NCBI GenBank assembly: GCA_020137815.1
Contig: CM035352.1
Span: 4,818,998-4,882,997, forward strand
Reading direction: 5' to 3'
DNA: 64,000 nucleotides
Source: Hormiphora californensis
Taxonomy: Eukaryota > Ctenophora > Tentaculata > Cydippida > Pleurobrachiidae
Shown piece after piece: positions 1 to 10,525 of the stretch. Each line of letters begins with the position of its first letter. Positions within the stretch are counted from its first letter, which is position 1. The notes below the pieces were generated by a model. It did not search any database. It was not told where the DNA came from and saw only the letters and a program-made list of their open reading frames with translations. The position numbers were made by a program, and so were the translations under genes.

Positions 1-655
1 GGGAGGTAGGGAAGCTGAGAGATGGAGTAAATGGGAGGTAGGGTAGCTGATAGATGGAGTGAATGGGAGGTTGGGTAGCTGAGATATGGAGTAAATGGGA
101 GGTAGGGAAGCTGAGAGATGGAGTAAATGGGAGTTAGGGAAGCTGAGAGATGGAGTAAATGGGAGGTAGGTAAGCTGAGAGATGGAGTAAATGGGAGGTA
201 GGGAAGCTGAGATATGGAGTAAATGGGAGGTAGGTTAGCTGAGAGATGGAGTAAATGGGAGGTAGGGAAGCTGAGAGATGGAGTAAATGGGAGGTAGGGT
301 AGCTGAGAGATGGAGTAGATGAGGAGTAGGGTAGCGGAGAGATGGACTAGATTAGGGGTAGGGTAGCTGAAAGATGGAGTTGATGAGGGCTAGGGAAGCA
401 TAGAGATGGAAACGATTATGGATAGGGATTCCCTACCCCTAATCGTTTCCATCTCTATGCTTCCCTAATAGGGAAGCTGAGAGATGGAGTAGATGAGGAG
501 TAGGGTAGCTGAGAGATGGACTAGATAAGGGGTAGGGTAGCTGAAAGATGGAGTAGATGAGGGGTAGGGTAGCTGAAAGATGGAGTAGATGAGGGGTAGG
601 GTAGCTGAGAGATCGAGTTGATGAGGGGTAGGATAGCTGAGAGATGGAGTAGATC
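1..655. repeat. 32-bp minisatellite array
   Basis: Degenerate tandem copies of a 32-bp unit (GGGAGGTAGGGAAGCTGAGA plus a GATGGAGTAAAT tail) recur at positions 1, 33, 65 and onward, running off the left edge. The later units drift to GATGAGGGGTAGGGTAGCTGA. An inverted partial copy interrupts the array near 391-467. There are no unique spacers, so this is not a CRISPR-like array. All reading frames here are repeat-derived. Confidence 0.95.
391..467. repeat. Inverted repeat inside the minisatellite
   Basis: About 27 bp around 391-417 (agggaagcatagagatgg and onward) reappear as their reverse complement at about 440-467, with a short spacer. The array continues in its original orientation on both sides. 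Confidence 0.85.
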
Positions 656-1215
656 AAGATCAAGAAATATTTGATTCGGCACCGACCCTCTCTCTACTCC
701 TCGATGTTTCCCGCCATGTTCTGTAGCTGCTGTGTGAGAGTTGAACGCGAGCGCGTCAATAACATGACACGACATGCAACACGACATGCAACACGACATG
801 CGAGATGCGAATTTCATTATTTTGAAGTTTTGTGGGGTTGCGATTTTTGTTTTAGGTCGGAGAGTGAAACGGCCGGTACAGTGGTAAACTAGATTAAAAA
901 CTGTACGCCTCGTTAGACGGCGATTTTTCCTATCTTGTCTGGTTCCTGAGATATGGCCCCCTAAAGAGTTGGTGTCTCAAACTGCTGAATCGGGGTCACG
1001 CGAGGAAAATGGGCATCAGTTTGCGTGTACTGCTCCGTTTTTCACGGGACTTGAACGAGGGTGACGGCAAGAGTCTCACCTATTACATGGTATCCTTACA
1101 TTGTGTATTAAATCTAAAATGACTGAGCAGCATGCTTGTTAATGAACCTTGACGTGTTTGCTTGTCTCGCAAGCGCGCTCGCGACTAGCAAACACGACAT
1201 GCAGTTCACACCCTG
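656..1215. other. Intergenic, no gene seen
   Basis: I see no coding exon. Short direct repeats of an ACATGCAACACG type occur around 765-800. The rest is unique, non-coding-looking sequence between the minisatellite and the foldback element. Confidence 0.6.
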
Positions 1216-2450
1216 ATTCATTTCTCGTTCATTCATAATGCGAGCATCCTAATTTTCCATCATTATGCTATTCTTCTTTGGCTTGAATTTATCTTTCCAA
1301 TGATCACCATAAAAATGAAATTGAAGCACCAGGTCACGTAGCAGTTGAGAAAATGTTCATGCATGATTTTGGCTCTTTTTGCGACTTTCAAATAGCTGTA
1401 TCACGGCTACCTTTCATTCAATCTCCTTAAAACTTTGGGAAAACATTGGATAACCAAAGATCTTTGCTCACAAGAAAAATCAAGGTCAAAGGTCAAAGTT
1501 CATTTTTCATTTTTGTAAGTTCATTCCGTTCATTCATGAACCATCATCCCTAAAGTGATGAAAAGGTTTGGGTTTTGTTTGGCCCCTGTCCTGCAATGAC
1601 AGAGAGGTGTAATAGCGTGTTTCCGGGCTATTTTGTGGGTGTCCATGTGATCATGATGATATCTGACACCTTTTCTGAGCCATAATTAAGGGATTTTCTC
1701 AAGTTCAAGCATGTAGCTTGGTTTTTCTGCGTGCAACAATGCTATGAGATCTCATAACACCTCAAAAATGATGATTCGATCAATGAAATGAGTTTATTTA
1801 TGATCAAAATTGTTCGTTTCGTTCAATTTGACATCGGTTTTAATCTTTTCAATCATAAATCAACTTATTTCATTGAGCTAATCATCATTTTTGAGGTGTT
1901 ATGAGATCTCATAGCATTGTTGCACGGTACTAATCGCAGAAAAACCAAGTTACATGCTTGAACTCGAGAAAATCCCTTAATTATGGCTCAGAAAAGGTGT
2001 CAGATATCATCATGATCACATGGACACCCAAAAAATAGCCCGGAAACACGCTATTACACCTCTCTGTCATTGCAGGACAGGGGCCAAACAAAACCCAAAC
2101 CTTTTCATCACTTTAGGGACGATGTTTCATGAATGAACGGAATGAACTAACAAAATTGAAAAATGAACTTTGACCTTTGGCCTTGATTTTTCTTGTGAGC
2201 AAAGATCTTTGCTTATCCAATGTTTTCCCAAAGTTTTAAGAAGATTGAACGAAAGGTAGTCGTGATACAGCTGTTTGAAAGTCACAAAAAGAGCCAAAAT
2301 CATGCATGAACATTTTTTTAGCTGCTGCGTGACCTGGTGCTTTAATTTCATTTTTATGGTGCTCATTGGAAAGATAAATTCAAGCCAAAGAAGAATAGCA
2401 TAATGAAGGAAAATTAGGATGCTCGCATTATGAATGAACGAGAAATGAAT
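1216..2450. mobile_element. Large foldback (palindromic) element, about 1.2 kb
   Basis: Two arms of about 600 bp are near-identical reverse complements with a centre near 1833. The left arm starts attcatttctcgttcattc (1216) and the right arm ends with its complement at 2450. Matching landmarks are ggtgtaatagcgtgtttcc at about 1606 against its complement near 2045, and the CCTCAAAAATGATGATT stretch on both sides of the centre. No transposase is present. This is a non-autonomous foldback or MITE-like element. The 159-aa open frame on the minus strand inside it is an accident of the arm. Confidence 0.9.
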
Positions 2451-3678
2451 GAAGGAATGAAAAATGAATTTTTGAATTTTTGACAAAAAATCATGGAAAA
2501 AGTTACCAAGGAATTGATCCAGAGTGCTCCCATAATTTTTATTCTCACAACTATCACCGTTTTGACGTACCACCTCGCTAACCATGACCAACAATCCGTG
2601 GCCCACCTTGTAGTTGCTGTCATGTAGTTCGTTATAGATTAGTTAGTTGGTTCTGCCATAGGTGTCACATGGTCTGACATAGATCCAAACTCTGTCTCTC
2701 CTTCAGCTGGCTGCCCTACTTTCTGATTCACCTCCTTTAACGCTGAAACGAAAACTAATTAGCAGAACTCTCTATGGAACTTCGAGAAAAGTTATTTGTC
2801 AGGGGCACTGCTGACTGCTGCCGGGGAGGTCAAATTAGACGGGTCAATCATTTATGTTGGTATTATGGCACAAGTTTCTAGAATATTCTGCAGTGTCTAC
2901 TGGACAAGAACCCTCTATTATATCAGCTGTGTCACTATATGAGGTATAAACTCTGGCCACTGGCGCGTTATTTCAGATAACTTTCTCCCAGCGCGCCGCT
3001 GGGAGAAGTTAGCTGAAGTTTATCCGCCGCTGGCGGATAAACTGGTTTAAATCACGACGACGATCCCGAGGCGGAGCCGAGGGAGAGGCGGAGGGGTTTA
3101 AACCTATAACGTGCCAGTGGTCAGAGTTTATAGGTTATATACCCTGCTTTAGTTGTTTATTTCAAGTATTACACACCAACAAGAGAGAGAACACTAATCA
3201 AAACACTCAAAGAGGACTGAGAAATAGTTAAAACACCTCACAATTGAGTGTACACTGTTTGGTAACAGTTACTAAGCAGTTGCTAAGGAAAGAGAGTGAA
3301 AGAAATAGCCTGATAAGGGGCATGTCACACATAACACAGAGGAAGAGATAGTGAGACAAAAGGGGAGATAAAGAGAGAGTAATTGACGGAATGTGTCCTT
3401 TCTTTCTCTCCAATGTAGTGTGTAAGTGTTGCACATAGTGTTCCCTCTGTATTTTAGTAAGAACTGATCATTTACACACACTTTGAATGTTCAAAATAAA
3501 TAACCTGCCAGTGGGAAATAATCTGCCGCTGGACTGGCTGTTTATTGAGAGCGCGCTAGTGGGACTGGCGGGTTATTTAAGTTAGCAGGGTATATAATAT
3601 AGAAATTTACAGTGCAGGTGCTCTGACATATTGGCCACCCGCACAGCGTACTGCGAAAAAAGGATTATAATTTAAAAT
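2451..3678. other. Intergenic region downstream of the cytochrome gene, with hairpin elements
   Basis: No gene is recognised. At 2944-3132 an outer inverted repeat (tataaactctggccactgg against ccagtggtcagagtttata) encloses GC-rich mini-palindromes, for example ttatccgccgctggcggataa. Related hairpin sequence recurs at about 3500-3595. The region lies 3' of the minus-strand CYB561 gene. Confidence 0.6.
2944..3132. mobile_element. Palindromic MITE-like element
   Basis: Terminal inverted repeats of about 19 bp (2944-2963 against about 3111-3132) enclose smaller perfect hairpins at about 2990-3010 and 3017-3041. There is no coding content. Confidence 0.6.
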
Positions 3679-5359
3679 TTACGTACGTATAATTGGTTTC
3701 ATATCGTCTGGTTTAGCAGCACTGCTGACCATGATCCGTGGGATGGTATACAAGATGTAGATCAGGAAGAGTAGTGCCACAAGGACGGAGAGGCACATAA
3801 CATTCACTAGCCAGGATTCGGTAGAGTAGTTCGTATAGTCAAGGGACCTGCAGTATAGGTTATAGACGAAATTACTAATGGAATGGATAGATGAAGGATA
3901 TTTTGTACCTATTACTGATCCTACTATATTTGTCCTTATTGTTAGTCCTTCTCATATATGCATATTGTATTGTTATGTGTACAGTAAAGTGCCCTATGTA
4001 TAACAGTGTACCCTGGCCTATGTACCAGTACAGTGTACAGTGTTACAGTGTACATACATGTGTGTTGTATATCGAGGTTAGATTATTAGCTTACCCGGAA
4101 AACAGGCGGAAGAGAGCTTTTTCGTAGATCCCAGTTTCGATGGCACAAATCGCTCCAAACAGTAGAAACATCCCAACGACGATGTGTATGGGTTTGTACC
4201 ATTTCCGCAGCCAGATGTACTTTCGAGGGTCAACGTCTTGGAAGACCCCCACACTAAGCAGCGCCTGTGTGCCAAGGAAATTATTGATTAGGAATTTTAT
4301 GCTTACATAACATGGGATATCACTAATCACTGTGTGGTGATTTTAGGCTGTCAGATCTGTCAAATGGTAACCCCTGGGAATTAGTCTCTGACAAGTTCTC
4401 ACCCATTTGATGTCTCCAACTATTATAACAGAGGTCACTATAGTAACCAGTTAGTTACCATGGTAACCGTGATGTAGCAAATGTGTTCAGTGTTCACCAT
4501 GGTAACTAGATAAAACGTTCTTACCCATGTGATGTAGCCAACAGAGGTCACGATTCCAATCCAAGAGTGGAGGGAATAGAGATCGGTGTAGCCCCAGTCG
4601 GAGTGGTATTCAAATACTGCGACCTGACAGAATGACAATTCACAAAATTTGTTGGGCTTCTTTAGTCATTATAATTGTCCCAAGTTAATAGAAAAACGCC
4701 CCCCCCCCACGAAGTTTATTCATTACCGCTGACGCCTGACGCCCTGACACGTCGTCAAGTCAATCCAGAAAGACCTCATTGTAGAACCATTATATTAGCA
4801 CACCTCTATACCCGAACTTACCAATCCGAATATAATGAAGCCGACAGCTAGAAGATGGAGGACAGCATGAATCCATTTATTTGTCTTCAGGTTAAATGGG
4901 AATAGTCGGAAGGCAACGACAGCTGAAACAACTCATTTCGGTTGACAGGTTTTATTAAGGCCCCCAGCAAATCAATTCCCTGGCCTCTGTTTCGCAATGA
5001 ACAAAACATTGCTATATATATTATGTCCTGTCAGTGCGATGCTTTCCTCTCAGTTCCCTCCGAGTGCAACAGCATGACAATTTTGAAAAAGGGATTAGTG
5101 TGATGAAGAATATATTATGTCCAATAATTCTCTCACCGTTGCCAAAGAGAAAGAACATTCCGATTATCATGGCAATTGGATGCCAATTGAACTTATAAGT
5201 GGTTGTCGTGGACCAGCCTACACCTCCCATGTAGCCAAATACCCACCACAACATCATAATAACAGGAATTGATAGGGCTATCTCCACTAGGACTAACAAG
5301 ACCGTCCGGGTCTTGAGCTTAACGCTCAGGTCTAACTCAGGATCCTCCTGAGCAGCCAT
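3679..5359 (-). CDS. Cytochrome b561-family transmembrane ferric/ascorbate reductase
   Basis: Five exons on the minus strand: 5137-5359, 4822-4922, 4525-4623, 4095-4264 and 3679-3847, all with GT/AG ends and closing phases. They give a protein of about 253 aa, the usual family length. I start at the ATG at 5357-5359 (MAAQEDPELD). Six membrane segments alternate with four histidines at about 60 (FNWHP), 93 (NKWIH), 127 (LHSWIG) and 168 (KPIHIVVG). The spacings of 33, 34 and 41 match the two bis-histidine haem b sites of CYB561 proteins. Family members pass electrons from cytosolic ascorbate across endomembranes to monodehydroascorbate or ferric iron. The LHSW and PIH motifs point to the animal CYB561/CYB561A3 branch, and the exact paralogue is open. 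The tail after TM6 is short (about 17 residues), without a clear sorting motif. Confidence is high for the family and moderate for the substrate. Confidence 0.93.
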
Positions 5360-5848
5360 CCTCACAAGCTTCCCGACCTTCTAGGACGTGCTTTACTAAT
5401 TTATGTAAACAACAATTGACAGTTGAGGCACGTACAAGCAAATGAGAAAGACAAATGTGCTATACACACACCAGCAAGGCTTACACCGGCATGGAATCTC
5501 AAGATATTTTCCTGACCAGTGCAGCAGCACCTCAATTCTTGATCCAATTTATTTGGGGACATCTGGCCTAAACGTCTTTATTTATAAAATACGTTTCATA
5601 ACATGCAATATAATGGTTTTTTAACCTGGACAAAATTACAATTGCGAATTTAAAATAAATACAGTCGAGTCATATACCGATTACCGCATGATTTACCGTA
5701 CCCTCGATTTACCGTACCGTGCATAAAGTCCTTCCCCGATAAAGTCCGCCGTCCGGTAAATCGAAGAGATTGACGCAATCTAAATCGCAACTGTCAAAAG
5801 ACAGAGAGTCAGTGGTAGAGATTCTACTAGAATATAACGTTTATTTGT
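5360..5848. other. Intergenic between CYB561 and FATP, with a Tigger-type MITE relic
   Basis: This short spacer holds the 5' flank of the CYB561 gene and the 3' flank of the FATP gene. At about 5663-5765 there is sequence rich in CGATTTACCGTACC and CCGGTAAATCG motifs, resembling pogo/Tigger-type terminal inverted repeats. No coding exon is seen. Confidence 0.6.
5663..5765. mobile_element. Tigger/pogo-type MITE relic
   Basis: Begins acagtcgagtcatataccga and carries repeated CGATTTACCGTACC and CCGGTAAATCGAAG motifs. These resemble the terminal repeats of pogo/Tigger-type elements and the copies at 15052, 18268 and 24900. The right end is imprecise. Confidence 0.5.
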
Positions 5849-8800
5849 TCATTTCGTAAAGCCAAGACTACCGGATTCTTTAACGGCCTGTTCAAGTCTT
5901 GCAGTCATGGGAAGGTAACTTTTTAAAGAATGACAGACGTGAAAAACAATGTCGCTCTTGGCAGAAAACCCATCTTCTTTCAGTTGCGTTGTGACGTATT
6001 TGAAGGTTGGTGTCGTTTCCAGGGTGTTCTTAATTCTGATAAAATAATGTTTGATTAGCTGTCAATAAAAATCAGACAGGGAATACAAATTAAGCAAGAT
6101 GTGTTTTTATGGTGACAATTCTCCGTGCAAGATATGTATGTTAACCAACCTTGCAAATAGAGGGACAGCATAAGAGGGAAGATTGTCGATAAGGGTCTCA
6201 TACAGCAGGTCCCAGTCCAATTTATCTTGGTCGATAGTGAGAGCAATCATTCCTGCCCTGCCGTTATGGTGCGGTATTGCTATCCCGTACACACACGCCT
6301 CCTTTACCCCTCGTACTTTGGTTACTAATGCAGCCACCTCCACAGTCGATACGTTTTCTCCTTTCCATCTAATATACAGGGTGGTCATGTATGGGATCAG
6401 AGGGATAATTTCGTTACCAAGCCATAACTCCGGTTCATTCCACAGGGTGTTCATATATGGGATCTTTACAAGCGTTGAGCTTCACCCAGAAAAAATTTGA
6501 CAAGATTAGTTTAAATGAAACTTCACACTTGGACTATATATTACAGCCTCAGGTCTCATTCAAGGTTCCTGGTGTTTCCGAAGCTCTAATACCCCTGGAA
6601 GTGTGTTTTTGGCATCTAAGGTACACGAAGAAATTTTTTCCTGGGTTTGAGACTTTGCTAAATCGTTTTTTAGATATTTTCTATGTTAAGTTAAAAGTTT
6701 CATGATGATCGATATTTTTCTATCTGGCGCCGCTGACCCCATCTGAACGCACTTGGAATCAAATTTGGGTGTGGCGCCGCCATACAGATATTTTTGGGCT
6801 CCAGATGTCTCAGTTTAGTTGGCTTGGTAAGCCAAAAAAACGCTCAAAAAGGGAAAAAATTGGCATTTTTGATCTTTGTAGCCACTTTTTTCGAAATTTG
6901 GAGACCGATAAACACCTTCGATCATCATAAAACTTTAAACTTGACATGTGTTTAGGGGTAAACGCTGCCCCTTGTAGTGGAATTACAGTAATGGAATTAC
7001 AGTAATAAGACGCAGACTTTGCATAACGTGCGGCTACAAGCGACCGGGAAACTATTATATGACGCAGGCGAAATGAAGTTTTTTACTAGAACCGGAGCTA
7101 TGGCTTGGCAACCACATTATCCCTACCTACAACGATGCCTACGAGGGGTAAATTATGGCGAAATTTAAAAGCTTAAAAAATGACACTCCTTTAAAATCCG
7201 AAAACGTTTAATTTACCGATAAGTGTCGCCTAGTCGGTCCTGAAAGTAGAAAGATCTATCCTCTCCAATTGTTACAAGATCACCCGTGCTTAGGAAGTTG
7301 TCTCCCTTTTCCAGAACATCTTTTATCACCTTGTCATCATTGCTTTCACTGTAATACAGCGTTCCTAGATACGGACAGAAGAAGAATGATTATATAAGAA
7401 GGAACTGTCCAATGTCTAATGGACATGGCATCCACATAGTTTGCAATACGTACAATATAATATATTGAATGGATGCTGTTTTATCTTACGATTAGTGTTT
7501 TGCTCCTGGACGATGAGTAGTCCAGGTTGACCAATTAGACACAGTTTACAGAGCTTTGTTTGGAGATCTCGGACTGGGATCATCGTTTCTCCATTACACT
7601 GTATAACCCTAGTAAATAAAGTAATAAACGATCAATATAAAACCGTTCATAAAACATTGGATCTAGGCGAGATCATTAGTAAAAACATGAAGGAGTTAAG
7701 AAGAAATGACCTCAGCTGCAGGCTGCAGCAATCAAGCAATATGGTTCTTGTACCTGTAGGGTTGGGGTCCAAACTTTATCCTTGGGATGTAACCAAGGGA
7801 ACCGGGCTTGTTCAGAACAGACCCCAGGAAGGAAATGCCCTCGGTTTGACCATAAAACTCGGCCACGTTATCTATGTTAAAATCTTTCTTGAAAGTCTCA
7901 TAAATGTCCTGTCCCAGGCCGTTTCCAATACACGCCTTGGTCCGGGAATCCTGCCGGTTGAAGGTTTGCCGTCGGTTCAGCAAAAACCGGCACATTTCAC
8001 CGACATAGAGGAAGATGGTGGACTTGGTGTCCTTCAAATCACACCAGAATGTGTTAACTGAAAACTTCTCCCTGATCACAAAACTAGCCCCACTCTGAAA
8101 TTACATGATTGGAATAATTAGTCTGATTGTAGAGGATACTTATGAAAATGTTAGCATGGAGAAATTTTTGACCTCTAAAGTCCATTTTTTGAACAGTTAG
8201 ACTTAAGCGAACTGCTTCAATTATTGAATTTTCTGTTCTATGGGCTAGAAAATATTACTTTCTGGTTTAATTCCCCTTAATTAGTATTATTAAATTAATT
8301 ACCCTGATGGCGATGTGCATGCCAATAGACAGAGCTGTAGAGTGGTAGAGGGGGAGTGTGCAAAATATCCTGTCAGAGTTGTCGATCCCATACCTGTAAA
8401 ACATAAAGGTAACGACGAGTTATCTATCAATCTATCAACAAAAGTGATAATGAAGATTGCTTTTACTTTTACGTATAAAATATTCAATATGGATAAAACA
8501 ACTATGTAGTTACTCTGTTACAAATGATATTGTATGATAGATATATGATAGATATTATATATCTCTTTAGTCTTTGTATGCGTTGAACTATTTGTATCTC
8601 TTTTTATCATTGTTAGCAATGATATTACCCCTCCGCCCAAGTGACTCCGCCCAAGTGCCCCGGTATCTTTGTTGAGCTCCCAAAACAAAATGTGGTAATT
8701 ATTACTTGCCAAAACACTTTAGTTCTCAAAATATGATGAATTATGTAATCTGTCAAATTTGATTTTATAGTCTTCATTTTACAAGGTCACGGTGGGAAGA

Positions 8801-10525
8801 GTTAATATAAATGGATGGTACCGATCTTACCTCATTCTTATACATGTATGGCCATGGATAACTGTCGTGAACTAGAAGTTCGGTTAAAGTAAGAGTGGCG
8901 CGCCGTGTTTTCTCACAAAACTTAGTAGATGAACGGGGAGTACCACCAGGACCATTGGTACGGTATCGAAAATTTCCAATTCTGTCTCGTTCATTAGTTA
9001 TGACGTAATAATTCTGTCTCGTTCATTAGTTATGACGTAATATGTTCATTATTTAAACTTTTATAAAATTGCTCTTCAGAAAAATCCGTACATTGTGGAT
9101 TGAAATGGATGCTTGAATCGTGTTCAGCGTCAAAAAATAGCCGGGGTACCAAATTTTGGTGTCTCTAACTTGTCTGTGACGCGAGATATAATCGACAAAT
9201 ATCAAAAACGACCAAAGTGAGAGAAAGAGAGTTTGTTACTTTTGGGTGGCGCGCACAAACAACTAGCACCCAAAGATAACAAGCAATTTTATAAAAGTTA
9301 TAAAATCTCAGTTTTCCATTAACATTTTCCCACTACAAGCGACCGTGTAAGACCTTTCACATCTATACTTTACCTGTGAATGAATGATATATCAAGGACG
9401 GTCCAGATTTTAGAAAAAGATATGGGCACTGCTTTCGGCATTCCAGTTGTGCCGCTGGTGAAGATAAAGCCAACAATACTGTTGTGATCTAAATGAGTTT
9501 AGTTGATTTAAAAAACTAAGGAATATAATATGTCACAATTGCTCTATAATTGTTAGTTAGTATATATTCACTGTAATCTTTATGCTTTTACCTTGTTTCC
9601 TGCCAGCCCATTTGAAGCTATTCTGAGAGTTAGACATCAACTTCATCAGGCCCAGCACCTTCGCTCCAATCAGATCAAGTCGTGATTCCTTGTTACGAGT
9701 GCTAACAGTGATAATATTCAGCTTGAGAATTCTGCAAATTCCTCCCTCTAATTCCAGGAATTGTCGAGCAGTTTCATTACTGAGAACTGTTGAACAGTTG
9801 TCAAGGGTTTTGACGCAGTGAATGAGGGATGCCCCACGAAGATTAGTATTGAGCAAGGCAGGACGGGCACCCAGCTTGATAAGGGCTAACCAGGTTAATT
9901 ACTAACTCCACACTATTCGTCATGAATATACCGACTGTTGCACCGGATTGCACATTTCTCTCGTAGAGAAACTTCGCCACGCTGTCACTCATCTCATCGA
10001 TCTGAGTAGTAGATAAAATCAGATACTTTATATTAAAGAAAATTATTATTTCTTAGATAACATGGATGATTATGTACTCGTGAGAGCTAGAGAGAGATCA
10101 GAGAGTGATATATAGCAGCCATAGCAGATATCAAAAATCTTGTTCGAAGAATTTTTTCATTAAGTTCTTGACATATCATAATATGATATGTCAATATATT
10201 ATATCTCGATGCATTTTATATCCAATCAGCAAGCAATTTAATAAAAATTTAGTAACATTAATTTAATCTATGTTACCTCGCGGAAAGTATGTTCTCGTGT
10301 CATATCCATTATAAATACTCTCTTGCCATGTCTCCTGACCGCTTCATTCCACATATCCACATAGTTCCGGTTTCTCCGCTCAATCCTCATGCGGGAGAAG
10401 GCAAACCTGCACTTGAACATGATGACCCGGAGCTCCAACCAGAGAGTAGCGAAGTTGTAAATACCATGGGAAAGACATGTTGTAATGAGGATGGCGATGG
10501 CAGCAATGACCAACAACCAAATCAT
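5849..10525 (-). CDS. Long-chain fatty acid transport protein / very-long-chain acyl-CoA synthetase (SLC27/FATP family)
   Basis: Nine minus-strand exons: 10277-10525, 9592-10001, 9374-9488, 8303-8393, 7754-8094, 7490-7608, 7217-7364, 6150-6368 and 5849-6035. They encode about 625 aa, the usual FATP length. An N-terminal hydrophobic anchor (MIWLLVIAAIAILITTC) precedes the AMP-binding fold. Diagnostic motifs are FIFTSGTTGMPKAV (about 227-240, ATP/AMP loop), CTLPLYHS, EFYGQTEG and the FATP signature DRLGDTYRWKGENVSTVEV across the exon 7/8 junction. The enzyme activates long and very-long-chain fatty acids with ATP and CoA at the ER or plasma membrane, driving uptake. An AATAAA follows the stop directly. 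One anomaly: in exon 2 near 9893 a single extra base breaks the frame between SVELVIN and WLALIKLG, which align contiguously to the family once it is ignored. The intact remainder favours an assembly indel over a pseudogene. Confidence 0.92.
6719..6792. mobile_element. Short hairpin MITE, TCTGGCGCCGC family
   Basis: TATCTGGCGCCGCTGACCCC and its near-complement GGCGCCGCCATACAGATA face each other across about 30 bp, in an intron of the FATP gene. The same core occurs at 14935-15007 and about 41035-41095, so this is a dispersed family. Confidence 0.65.
6975..7050. repeat. Dispersed repeat copy (GGAATTACAGTAAT family)
   Basis: The string GGAATTACAGTAATAAGACG and the following GCAGACTTTGCATAAC recur at about 12210-12260. 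A CTACAAGCGACCG tail recurs near 9335 and 12365. This is an intronic, non-coding interspersed repeat of unknown class. Confidence 0.6.
8979..9042. repeat. Two-copy 32-bp direct repeat
   Basis: Two consecutive copies of ATTCTGTCTCGTTCATTAGT plus TATGACGTAATA lie back to back in a FATP intron. The two copies are essentially identical, so the duplication is recent. Confidence 0.85.

Noticed and set aside
1-655. Regular 32-bp repeats resembling a CRISPR array
   Set aside because: Units are contiguous with no unique spacers, and the genome is eukaryotic. It is a minisatellite.
2127-2606. 159-aa minus-strand open frame
   Set aside because: It lies mostly within the right arm of the foldback element, is rich in Phe/His/Ser from AT-rich sequence, and has no recognisable motif.
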